Of a stretch of DNA of 64,000 nt, positions 45,128-53,893 are shown one piece after another. The stretch's first letter is position 1; every line of letters begins with the position of its first letter. The stretch spans positions 62,001 through 126,000 of the forward strand of contig JBAZVN010000002.1 in the NCBI GenBank assembly GCA_041660815.1, written 5' to 3'. The notes beneath the pieces were generated by a model, which saw nothing but the letters and a program-made list of their open reading frames with translations, was not told the origin of the DNA and searched no databases. The position numbers and the translations under genes are program-made. This stretch comes from PALSA-1006 sp041660815 (GTDB lineage: Bacteria > Pseudomonadota > Gammaproteobacteria > Burkholderiales > Gallionellaceae).

Positions 45128-46497
45128 TTTTCCAATTCAAACAAGAACGGGGTAAACGCATCTTTATATTTTTGCGGTAAGCTGCTCAACCCCGCCACAG
45201 CTTCTTCCCGGTTTGCATAGTAGCCATATAGAATGCGGAAGCTGTCTTTTTCGTTGATTTTTAAGGGCAATATGTAGATTGAGGAAAGTTGATCAGAATT
45301 TTTTGCTCTCATTAAAAAGCGTTCCAAACGGGCAGGGCGGGCGCCGTCACTTAAAAATAATTGAATACTCATACGCCCCATGCCGGGTTGAATCAGCAGA
45401 TTTTTTGTGGCGAAAATTCTTTGCTCCAAGAGTGAAGAATTTTTCGGTAAGGTCACTGAGTTATCGATGGTTAGCGCTGCGCTGGAATTGGGCTGGGCAA
45501 CTTCGGGCGCGCTGGTCGGTTGGCTCAAAGAGGTAGACGCCTGAATGGAAAACTCGTCAGTGTTACTTTCAGCGGAGGGCTGATTAAAATCCATACGACT
45601 GATAAACCAGCCGCTTCCCCCCAGAGTCAACAGCAGCATAAATATAACGGCAGCAATGCCCGTATTGCCGGTTGAAATCCAGGTTTTCGCGGGCCATAAT
45701 TCGCTATCGCGAATGGCGGCTTGTACATGACGCACTTCAACGCGCCGAGTATTTTCAATGAAGGCGGCCAATAGAGATTTATCCGCCAAAATATTCACTC
45801 TGCGCATGAGTCCATTTGAGGCTCGACTCATCAGCTGAAGTGCGCCGGGAGAAAAAACATCGGGGCCGCGATAGCCCGCTGCCTGCATACGGAACATCAA
45901 ATAATTCGAGAGTATTTTTTTGGAAAGCGGTTGCATATTAAAGTGATGCACAATGCGGTCTTTGAGCTGGCGCATACTGCTTTGTGACAGCTTGGCATCC
46001 AGTTCCGGTTGCCCAACCAAAACAATTTGAATCAGTTTGTCTTTGCCGGCCTGCAGGTTGTACAGCAGGCGTAATTCTTCAAGGGTATCCATGGGCATGG
46101 CATGCGCCTCATCCACTAAAACGACGCAACGTTTGCCAATTTGTTGCTGGGCGAGTAGATGATTTTGCAGATTTTGCAACATGACACTAATGCGCTGGCC
46201 GTCCAGATTCAGACCGAGACCGTCGGCAATGGCATACAGTAATTCTTCACGTGACAAGCAGGGATTTGCCAGGTAAACCGGCTTTACATGGGGAGGAAGT
46301 CGCTCCAGCAACATGCGGCACAGTGTTGTTTTGCCGCTGCCCACCTCCCCGCTGATTTTGATGATGCCTTCGCTGGTCGTGACGGCATACAGGAGTGCAT
46401 TAAGAATCTCTCCGCGCTCTGCCCCTGAAAAGAAAAATTCAGTCACCGGGGTAATTCTAAAAGGCGCTTCGCTTAAGCCAAAATGTTCGAGATACAC
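45124..46497 (-). CDS. MshM/ExeA-like pilus AAA ATPase
   Basis: 457 residues. Walker A GEVGSGKTTLC at about residue 45, Walker B VVLVDEAHAMP at about 123, then a membrane segment at about 277-297 (VIFMLLLTLGGSGWFIS) and a C-terminal periplasmic region with a SPOR-like end (ILPLKINEKDSFRILYG). MshM/ExeA proteins help assemble the secretin. In this genome it is about 7.5 kb from the msh operon on the opposite strand. Confidence 0.8.
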   Translation of the reverse strand: MYLEHFGLSEAPFRITPVTEFFFSGAERGEILNALLYAVTTSEGIIKISGEVGSGKTTLCRMLLERLPPHVKPVYLANPCLSREELLYAIADGLGLNLDGQRISVMLQNLQNHLLAQQQIGKRCVVLVDEAHAMPMDTLEELRLLYNLQAGKDKLIQIVLVGQPELDAKLSQSSMRQLKDRIVHHFNMQPLSKKILSNYLMFRMQAAGYRGPDVFSPGALQLMSRASNGLMRRVNILADKSLLAAFIENTRRVEVRHVQAAIRDSELWPAKTWISTGNTGIAAVIFMLLLTLGGSGWFISRMDFNQPSAESNTDEFSIQASTSLSQPTSAPEVAQPNSSAALTIDNSVTLPKNSSLLEQRIFATKNLLIQPGMGRMSIQLFLSDGARPARLERFLMRAKNSDQLSSIYILPLKINEKDSFRILYGYYANREEAVAGLSSLPQKYKDAFTPFLFELEN

Positions 46498-46556
46498 TGG
46501 AATCCTTTGCGTGGAGTCGCGTTGAGCTACGAAATTCTATGTTTTAAGGTGCTATC

Positions 46557-47441
46557 TTAATCCCCATAAAAACTTTTTTCACCCTCGGGTCGCGTTTTAA
46601 AGCGTTTATGCAGCCAAAAATATTGTTCCGGCATTTCCAAAACGCGCTGTTCGATAAACTCATTCATCCGCCGCGTATCGGCAATCACATCTTCCGTTGG
46701 AAAATTTTCCCAGGCAGGATAGTAAGTTAATTCATAGCCTTGTGCATCGGGTAATAAACGCGCTGTGAGGGGTACAACGCGGGCACGGGTCATGCCGGCA
46801 AGACGGGATAAGGCGGTTAGGGTTGCTGCGGGCACGCCGAAAAAAGGAATGAAGGCGCCATCGCGAATATTTTGATCCTGATCCGGTAAATAGAAGAAGG
46901 GCAAGCCGTCACGCAACGCTTTTATGATCGGACGCAAACCTTGTTGCCGGGAATATAAGCGTTGCTGGCCAAAGCGTGCGCGCTTCTTCAGGATGAGTCC
47001 ATTCAGGTAAGGATTTCTTTGATTGGAAAACATCGACGCGCCATCCATGTGCATGCACGACCAGGTGGCGGCCACATCCAATCCGACAAAATGCGGCACC
47101 AGAAAAATAACCGGCTGATCTTTCACCGCCAGATAATGCTCCCAACCGATGACATGTATGTGTTGTGAAATTTGCTCTGCGCTGCTCCACCATAAAATTC
47201 CGCGCTCGACGAAACTGCGCGCGAACGCCTGAAAATTTTTACGGATGAGTTGGTTGCGATCGGCAACCTTCATTTCGGGAAAGCACAAGCGTAGATTAGT
47301 TCCAGCTATATGCCGGCGCTGATGCGCAAACGCATAAAACAGCCAGCCCAGCAGATTGCCGATCCCGACCTGAAGAGCAAACGGAAGAAAATGTACAAGC
47401 CAAAGAATGAAGACGGCAAAGCGGGCAAAAAAATTAGTCAT
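46557..47441 (-). CDS. Lipid A acyltransferase, LpxL/HtrB family (copy 1)
   Basis: 294 residues. N-terminal membrane segment at about residues 10-35, then the catalytic H-x4-D motif in LVPHFVGLDVAA at about 115. Further acceptor motifs are ALRDGLPFFYLPDQDQN and YFWLHKRFK near the end. It transfers a secondary acyl chain to Kdo2-lipid A at the inner membrane. It overlaps the second copy by eight bases, so the two are co-translated. Confidence 0.9.
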   Translation of the reverse strand: MTNFFARFAVFILWLVHFLPFALQVGIGNLLGWLFYAFAHQRRHIAGTNLRLCFPEMKVADRNQLIRKNFQAFARSFVERGILWWSSAEQISQHIHVIGWEHYLAVKDQPVIFLVPHFVGLDVAATWSCMHMDGASMFSNQRNPYLNGLILKKRARFGQQRLYSRQQGLRPIIKALRDGLPFFYLPDQDQNIRDGAFIPFFGVPAATLTALSRLAGMTRARVVPLTARLLPDAQGYELTYYPAWENFPTEDVIADTRRMNEFIEQRVLEMPEQYFWLHKRFKTRPEGEKSFYGD

Positions 47442-48303
47442 TGTTGGGGGGCGTCACGCCGCGCGGCGTTTTATAGCGGTTGTAACTCCATAAATATTGG
47501 CTGGGCGCACATTCGATAACTTCTTCCAATGCAGTATTTATCTGTCGGGTTATAGGACTTTGCAGATTCAACTCCAGCGGGGAAAAATGAATATCGTACC
47601 CGTCCCCGTTGGGTAAACGTTCGCCATAACATTTCAATACAGTGGCACCACTGGCTTCCACTAAGCGGTTAATGAGTAACATGGTATAGGCCGGGCGGCC
47701 AAAAAAATTTGCCCACTCGCCTTCTCCCTTGCTCGGCACTTGATCCGGCAGAATGCCCACCGCCTCATTGCGTTTGAGTGCCTTAAAAATCATTCTAACC
47801 CCGCCCAGGTCAGCCCGCGCCAATTTCATTAGTCCGCGTTCGCGTCCGGCACGCATCACCTTGTCTAACCAGGCCAATTTCGGAACACGATACATGCACA
47901 CCGACGGAATGCGCGCGCCGACATACATCGCAACCACCTCGAAGCAGCCCATGTGGGGTAACAGAACGATTACTCCTTTGCCTTTTGCTTGTGCGGCTTC
48001 CAGCAATTCCCATCCATAACAATGGCGTACCGTACCCAACACTTGGGCTGCCGGACGACGCCATATCCAGGGTAATTCAGTGATGCTTTTGCCCGACTCG
48101 CTTACAACGGAATTAAGTAATTCATTGTATTTATTGCTATTTATTTTGGGAAATGCGCGACGCAAGTTTTCCTGGATACGTTGCGCATACTGCTTTGACA
48201 CACTATAGATAATCCAGCCGATGATCGTGCCAATGCGATGCAGCAACCATAGCGGCAAGCGTGCGGGAAGGTCAATCAACAAAAAACTGAGAATTCTGCT
48301 CAT
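47434..48303 (-). CDS. Lipid A acyltransferase, LpxL/HtrB family (copy 2)
   Basis: 289 residues from ATG 48303; a GTG at 48318 is possible. The catalytic H-x4-E motif is in LLPHMGCFEVVAM at about residue 118, and the end has YLWSYNRYK. With its partner it probably adds the two secondary acyl chains of lipid A. It is divergent from metK with 69 bases between start codons. Confidence 0.88.
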   Translation of the reverse strand: MSRILSFLLIDLPARLPLWLLHRIGTIIGWIIYSVSKQYAQRIQENLRRAFPKINSNKYNELLNSVVSESGKSITELPWIWRRPAAQVLGTVRHCYGWELLEAAQAKGKGVIVLLPHMGCFEVVAMYVGARIPSVCMYRVPKLAWLDKVMRAGRERGLMKLARADLGGVRMIFKALKRNEAVGILPDQVPSKGEGEWANFFGRPAYTMLLINRLVEASGATVLKCYGERLPNGDGYDIHFSPLELNLQSPITRQINTALEEVIECAPSQYLWSYNRYKTPRGVTPPNND

Positions 48304-48306
48304 AGG

Positions 48307-48334
48307 TTGGCAAGGCACAAAATATTGTTATAAT
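48307..48334 (+). promoter_or_regulatory. metK promoter
   Basis: TTGGCA (48307-48312), a 16-base spacer and a perfect TATAAT (48329-48334). The expected RNA start near 48341 leaves a leader of about 32 bases before metK, too short for a SAM riboswitch. Confidence 0.65.
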
Positions 48335-48372
48335 CCGCGTTCTAAAAATTTCCCACAAGCGAGTAAAACGAC

Positions 48373-49548
48373 ATGAGCGAGTATTATTTTACGTCTGAAT
48401 CGGTTTCCGAAGGCCATCCGGACAAGGTTGCTGATCAAATTTCCGATGCGATTCTGGACGCTATTCTAGCGCAAGACCCCTATGCTCGGGTTGCGGCTGA
48501 AACATTGGTAACTACCGGTCTGGTTGTGTTGGCCGGTGAAATTACCACCTCCGCTCAAGTAAATTACGCCAAAGTGGCGCGTGAAGCAATTCGCCGCATT
48601 GGCTATGATGATCCTACGCTGCGCTTTGACGCAGACGGTTGTTCGGTACATGTATGTTACGGCACGCAAAGCCCGAACATTGCTCAGGGCGTGGATCGCG
48701 CTTCCGATGACTACCTGAATCAAGGCGCTGGCGACCAGGGCTTGATGTTCGGTTACGCCTGCAATGAAACCGATACCTTGATGCCGTTGCCGATTTACCT
48801 GTCGCACCGTATCGTTGAGCGTCAAGCACTGTTGCGCAAAGATGGCCGTTTGCCTTGGCTGCGTCCGGATGCAAAGAGTCAAGTGACGGTTAAATATGTG
48901 CATGGCAAACCGCACAGTATCGATACCGTCGTGCTGTCTACCCAGCATTCCCCCGAGTTCTCTCCAGCGGATAAACAAAAAGCCCTGCACGAAGCTGTCA
49001 TCGAAGACATCATCAAGCCGATGTTGCCGAAAGAATTGATCAAGGGCGAGATCAAGTATCTGGTCAACCCAACCGGCTGTTTTGAAATCGGCGGCCCGCA
49101 CGGCGATGCCGGTTTGACCGGGCGCAAGATCATCGTTGATACCTACGGTGGCGCAGCTCCTCACGGCGGCGGTGCGTTCTCCGGTAAAGACCCTTCCAAG
49201 GTGGATCGCTCGGCTGCTTATGCCGGACGTTATGTGGCGAAGAACATCGTTGCTGCAGGTTTGGCCGACAAGTGTCTGGTGCAAATCAGCTACGCCATCG
49301 GTGTGGCGCAACCGACCAGCATCATGGTCACCACTTACGGCACCGGAAAAATCTCCGACGAGAAGATCACCGAGTTGGTAAAAACTCACTTTGACCTGCG
49401 TCCCAAAGGCATCGTGCAAATGCTCAACTTGTTGCGTCCGATCTACCAGAACACCGCAGCTTACGGCCATTTCGGTCGCGAAGAGCCGGACTTTACATGG
49501 GAAGCAACCGACAAGGCCGCGATTTTGAAAGCTGATGCTGGACTGTAA
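48373..49548 (+). CDS. metK: S-adenosylmethionine synthetase
   Basis: 391 residues, a normal length. It makes SAM from methionine and ATP. Visible: SVSEGHPDKVADQISDA at the start, GEITTSAQVNY, GAGDQGLMFGYA at about residue 115, GPHGDAGLTGRKIIVDTYGG at about 242, and GGGAFSGKDPSKVDRSAAY at about 262. Codon use is GC-richer than in the accessory regions, as expected for a highly expressed gene. It feeds the SAH-recycling genes downstream. Confidence 0.97.
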   Translation: MSEYYFTSESVSEGHPDKVADQISDAILDAILAQDPYARVAAETLVTTGLVVLAGEITTSAQVNYAKVAREAIRRIGYDDPTLRFDADGCSVHVCYGTQSPNIAQGVDRASDDYLNQGAGDQGLMFGYACNETDTLMPLPIYLSHRIVERQALLRKDGRLPWLRPDAKSQVTVKYVHGKPHSIDTVVLSTQHSPEFSPADKQKALHEAVIEDIIKPMLPKELIKGEIKYLVNPTGCFEIGGPHGDAGLTGRKIIVDTYGGAAPHGGGAFSGKDPSKVDRSAAYAGRYVAKNIVAAGLADKCLVQISYAIGVAQPTSIMVTTYGTGKISDEKITELVKTHFDLRPKGIVQMLNLLRPIYQNTAAYGHFGREEPDFTWEATDKAAILKADAGL

Positions 49549-49590
49549 CTAATTGATTTAAAAGGATATTTTAATCCTTGCTAAAGTTTG

Positions 49591-49672
49591 ACACCCTTCC
49601 GAGGGGCGCTGCGACCGACCGATTCGGCCAGGCTTGGAAGGGTGGTTATCTGTTTCAACGGCGCCCATTCAC
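49591..49672 (+). ncRNA. SAH riboswitch (ahcY motif)
   Basis: The leader of ahcY contains the conserved SAH-riboswitch core: CCGAGGGGCGCTGCGACC near 49600, the paired CCAGGCTTGG near 49629, and CAACGGCGCCCATTCAC near 49657, which pairs with the GGGGCGCT to form the pseudoknot. The class binds S-adenosylhomocysteine and turns on ahcY when SAH builds up. It ends about 22 bases before ATG 49694. The ribosome site (GGAG at 49684) follows directly. Confidence 0.93.
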
Positions 49673-49693
49673 TAACCTGAATGGAGTGCTTTT

Positions 49694-51103
<1,410 letters not shown>

Positions 51104-51113
51104 GGTGTTAACT

Positions 51114-51137
51114 CCCTCTCCCGCTTGCGGGAGAGGG
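51114..51137. repeat. REP-like inverted repeat CCCTCTCCCGC
   Basis: A perfect 11-bp inverted repeat (CCCTCTCCCGC-TT-GCGGGAGAGGG) starts 10 bases after ahcY, followed by GGGGAGAGGG. This CCCTCTCCC/GGGAGAGGG pattern is common between genes in many proteobacteria. It may also help to end transcription. Confidence 0.6.
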
Positions 51138-51199
51138 TTGGGGAGAGGGTGTGTCAGGCATGAAATTGGACACTCACCACCCTTCAGTTCGGTTGCACA

Positions 51200-51223
51200 G
51201 GGGCGGGATTTACCGCCCCTTTT
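51200..51223 (+). terminator. Intrinsic terminator downstream of ahcY
   Basis: GGGGCGG pairs with CCGCCCC across a 6-base loop, followed by TTTT. It lies 27 bases before the start of the next gene and could reduce read-through from ahcY. Confidence 0.65.
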
Positions 51224-51250
51224 ACCTTGAAAGATTCACCTAAAAAATCC

Positions 51251-51601
51251 ATGTACCTACTTTTAATTTGGACGCTCAATGCCTTGGCACTTATTGCCGT
51301 GGCTAATTTTGTCCCCGGTATTCATGTGGATGGTTTTACGGCAGCGCTAATTGCCGCGTTCTTTCTGGGTTTGATCAATACCTTAATTCGTCCGATTTTT
51401 CTGCTGCTCACCCTGCCAGTTACGGTCGTCACGCTTGGACTTTTTATTTTTGTAATCAATGGCTTGCTATTTTGGTTCGCTGGTTCAATCTTAAAAGATT
51501 TCGTGGTGGATAGTTTTGCCAGCGGCGTACTTGGCGCAGTGCTGTACAGTATTTTTTCTTGGGCGCTTTCGACAGCCGCCTCTCAAATAATGAGGAAGTA
51601 A
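51251..51601 (+). CDS. YvlD/phage-holin-4-2 family membrane protein
   Basis: 116 residues from ATG 51251; an upstream TTG at 51227 lies just after the terminator and is less likely. Four membrane segments are predicted by eye (about residues 3-22, 27-50, 55-78 and 90-110). RP[IL] in NTLIRPIFLLLTLPV is the family hallmark. Despite the name it is a chromosomal gene often found between ahcY and metF. Its function is unknown. It ends two bases before metF. Confidence 0.8.
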   Translation: MYLLLIWTLNALALIAVANFVPGIHVDGFTAALIAAFFLGLINTLIRPIFLLLTLPVTVVTLGLFIFVINGLLFWFAGSILKDFVVDSFASGVLGAVLYSIFSWALSTAASQIMRK

Positions 51602-51603
51602 AC

Positions 51604-52437
51604 ATGAATAAACCGCACATCAGTTTTGAATTCTTTCCGCCGCAAACACTGGAAGGAGTCGATAAGTTAACCGCTGCCCGGCAAAAATTGGCGACACTAA
51701 ATCCGGAATTTTTTTCCTGTACTTTTGGTGCCGGTGGCTCAACGCAAGATCGCACGTTGGAAACCGTCTTAAAAATTAAAGCGGAAGGTTACTCTGCCGC
51801 ACCGCATTTATCCTGCGTTGGCAGCACCCGCGAAAACATTCGCGCTCTTTTGCATACCTATAAAAATGCCGGTATCAATCGCATCGTCGCTCTGCGCGGC
51901 GACCTGCCATCCGGCATGGCGAGTATTGGCGAATTCCAATACGCTAACGAACTGGTGTCCTTCATTCGCGCGGAAACCGGCGAACATTTCCACATTGAAG
52001 TCGCCGCCTATCCCGAATTTCACCCGCAGGCAAACTCCGCCCGCGAAGACATGCTCAACTTCAAGCGCAAAGTCCACGCCGGTGCAAACTCCGCGATTAC
52101 CCAGTATTTTTACAATGCAGATGCCTACTTCAGATTCATCGATGAAATGCGCAAGCTGGGCATCACCGTGCCCATTGTCCCCGGCATCATGCCCATCATG
52201 AAATACTCGCAACTCGCGCGCTTCTCCGATATGTGCGGCGCCGAGATTCCGCGCTGGATGCGCAAGACCATGGAAGGTTACGGCGATGACAGCGAATCAG
52301 TCCAGGCATTTGGCCGCGATGTGGTAACCCAGCTCTGCGAAAAACTCATTGCCGGTGGCGCACCGGGGCTGCATTTTTACACCCTGAATCAGGCGAATGC
52401 CTCGATAGAAATATTGCAGCGCTTGGGCTACAAATAA
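51604..52437 (+). CDS. metF: 5,10-methylenetetrahydrofolate reductase
   Basis: 277 residues from ATG 51604, with GAGGA eight bases upstream. It reduces methylene-THF to methyl-THF for methionine synthesis. Visible: ISFEFFPPQT, FSCTFGAGGSTQDRT at about residue 38, ALRGDLPSG at about 96, VPGIMPIMKYSQLARFSDMCG at about 190, and GAPGLHFYTLNQA at the end. With metK and ahcY it closes the methyl cycle. Confidence 0.96.
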   Translation: MNKPHISFEFFPPQTLEGVDKLTAARQKLATLNPEFFSCTFGAGGSTQDRTLETVLKIKAEGYSAAPHLSCVGSTRENIRALLHTYKNAGINRIVALRGDLPSGMASIGEFQYANELVSFIRAETGEHFHIEVAAYPEFHPQANSAREDMLNFKRKVHAGANSAITQYFYNADAYFRFIDEMRKLGITVPIVPGIMPIMKYSQLARFSDMCGAEIPRWMRKTMEGYGDDSESVQAFGRDVVTQLCEKLIAGGAPGLHFYTLNQANASIEILQRLGYK

Positions 52438-52450
52438 ACAGCGAAAGCAC

Positions 52451-52477
52451 ATCCCACCCCGATTAAGCGGGTGGGAT
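52451..52477 (+). terminator. Hairpin after metF, probable terminator
   Basis: ATCCCACCC pairs perfectly with GGGTGGGAT (9 bp, 9-base loop) 14 bases after the metF stop. The following T-run is weak (GATTCAGTATTTT). The rest of the 474-bp gap (52438-52911) holds the KTSC remnant and the higBA promoter. Confidence 0.55.
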
Positions 52478-52738
52478 GATTCAGTATTTTGCAGTCAATC
52501 GAATGGCGGTTTCAGCATCGGAGGATGCTGATGCAATGCTACTAACCCTATGAAGTAAATATCAAATTGTAAAATACCCCGGCATCTATTTGATTTGACA
52601 TGAGGTAGTCGATTACCTATGCTTCGTCTCGGAAGTAACATCCGCGACATACTCGCTCGACAAGGGGAAGCACTTGAACCTATCAAATCATGCTGTCATG
52701 TACCACTCAGGCAACCCCACCCCCGCCGTGCTTTCTGC

Positions 52739-52816
52739 ATGGAAATGAAAAAAATTAACTCCGGTAAACTGCGCGCTATCGGCTACGACGCGCGAGCGCG
52801 CATGCTGCAAGTTCAG
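52739..52816 (+). pseudogene. Truncated KTSC-domain gene (5' remnant)
   Basis: The first 26 codons match the start of the complete KTSC gene at 53575: both read MEMKKINSGKLRAIGYDARAR then LQVQ. About 8-10 DNA differences in 76 bases are nearly all at third codon positions. After codon 26 the match ends and the sequence runs into the higBA promoter. The remnant and the full gene flank the toxin-antitoxin module. Confidence 0.75.
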
Positions 52817-52876
52817 CGCGAGAAATGTAGCTATCTGCTCATGGCTCCCCTCTCAAATTCCAGCTCACCTGAAGCA

Positions 52877-52905
52877 TTGAGCATTAATAACATATTTGTT
52901 ATCAT
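52877..52905 (+). promoter_or_regulatory. higBA promoter with overlapping dyad
   Basis: TTGAGC (52877-52882), a 17-base spacer and TATCAT (52900-52905). A dyad ATAACA-TATT-TGTTAT (52887-52902) overlaps the -10 box, as expected for an operator bound by the antitoxin. The predicted RNA start coincides with the toxin GTG at 52912. Confidence 0.55.
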
Positions 52906-52911
52906 TCATTC

Positions 52912-53235
52912 GTGACCTACGCCATCACCTATTACGATGAAGCCTTGCAATCCGAGATCATGGCATTGCCCGCCACACTGCAAGCACGCTACATCGGCTT
53001 AACGGCAAGGATGATGGTCTATGGTGCTAATCTCGGCAGTCCGCATACCGAAGCATTTGGCGGCGGCTTGTTCGAGCTACGACTGAAAGGTGCGGAAGGC
53101 ATCGCCCGCGTGTTTTATTGCACGCTGATCGGCAAGCAAATCGTCATGCTGCATTGCTTCGTGAAGAAGTCACAGAAGACACCGAACAACGTGCGCAGAA
53201 TCGCCGAAGCGCGAATGAAGGAGATCAAGAAATGA
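52912..53235 (+). CDS. HigB/RelE-type toxin (phage Gp49-like family)
   Basis: 107 residues, GTG start. It shows YYDEALQSEIMALPATLQARY at the start, LFELRLKGAEGIARVFYC at about residue 50, and HCFVKKSQKTP at about 80. This matches the phage-derived Gp49-like/HigB family, which cuts mRNA on the ribosome. The toxin precedes the antitoxin, the usual HigBA order. No ribosome site is seen before GTG, so it may be translated from a leaderless RNA. Confidence 0.85.
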   Translation: MTYAITYYDEALQSEIMALPATLQARYIGLTARMMVYGANLGSPHTEAFGGGLFELRLKGAEGIARVFYCTLIGKQIVMLHCFVKKSQKTPNNVRRIAEARMKEIKK

Positions 53236-53531
53236 AAAGCAAAACCATGACGCACGAACAGATGGTCGCCAAGATGTTAAAAAATCCAGCCGTGCGCGCC
53301 GAACACGAACAACTCAACCACGAAGAATTCGCTATCCTTGACGAAATTCTAGCCGCACGAAAAGCCGCCGGATTATCACAAGCACAAGTGGCCGAACGCA
53401 TGGGCACCAAAGCCCCCGCCATCGCCAGACTGGAAAGCGCCCTAGCCACAGGCAAACACTCCCCCAGCTTAAGCACCCTGCGCAAATACGCCGCCGCACT
53501 TGGCAAGCGCGTAGAAGTGCATCTGGTGTAA
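53232..53531 (+). CDS. HigA-type XRE antitoxin
   Basis: 99 residues, overlapping the toxin stop by four bases (ATGA) with GGAG upstream. The helix-turn-helix runs over about residues 42-95: ARKAAGLSQAQVAERMGTKAPAIARLES. It should bind and neutralise HigB and repress the operon through the dyad at 52887. Confidence 0.87.
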   Translation: MKSKTMTHEQMVAKMLKNPAVRAEHEQLNHEEFAILDEILAARKAAGLSQAQVAERMGTKAPAIARLESALATGKHSPSLSTLRKYAAALGKRVEVHLV

Positions 53532-53574
53532 GCTGCCGAAAAATAACGCGGTGCAAACCCCAAACAATCACGCG

Positions 53575-53838
53575 ATGGAAATGAAAAAGATCAACTCCGG
53601 AAAACTGCGCGCCATCGGCTACGACGCACGGGCGCGCACTCTGCAAGTTCAACTCGACACGGGCAGCACGCTGCAACACAGCGGCGTCAGCGAAGACCTG
53701 TGGCGCCGACTCAGCACCTCCGGCGCGGCATGGAGCTTTTATCGCGACAACATCGAAGAGGAATTTACGGCAAAGAAAGTTTCAGGAAGCGCGCCTGCAG
53801 GGAAGAATCCACTGGATGAGTTGTTTGGGCAGAAATGA
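53575..53838 (+). CDS. KTSC-domain protein
   Basis: 87 residues from ATG 53575; ATG 53581 is an alternative. The KTSC domain covers residues about 5-65 (SGKLRAIGYDARARTLQVQ, then GVSEDLW and FYRDNIEEEF). KTSC domains occur alone or fused to RNA-related proteins and their role is not well known. No good ribosome site is seen. The truncated copy at 52739 lies on the other side of HigBA. Confidence 0.75.
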   Translation: MEMKKINSGKLRAIGYDARARTLQVQLDTGSTLQHSGVSEDLWRRLSTSGAAWSFYRDNIEEEFTAKKVSGSAPAGKNPLDELFGQK

Positions 53839-53893
53839 TTGCGATGCTGACTCCCAAAGATTGTTCAGTATAAATTTTGTAGAAAAAATCACT

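Noticed and set aside
48466..49470. A 334-codon open frame antisense to metK
   Set aside because: It mirrors the codon bias of metK, has no ribosome site and no recognisable domain; metK itself is certain.
51251..51601. Prophage remnant, from the phage-holin family name
   Set aside because: The family is a common chromosomal membrane protein between ahcY and metF, and no other phage gene is nearby.
52619..52915. A 98-codon protein covering the KTSC remnant
   Set aside because: Only its middle 26 codons match anything; the rest is flanking sequence and the higBA promoter, so it is listed as a pseudogene.
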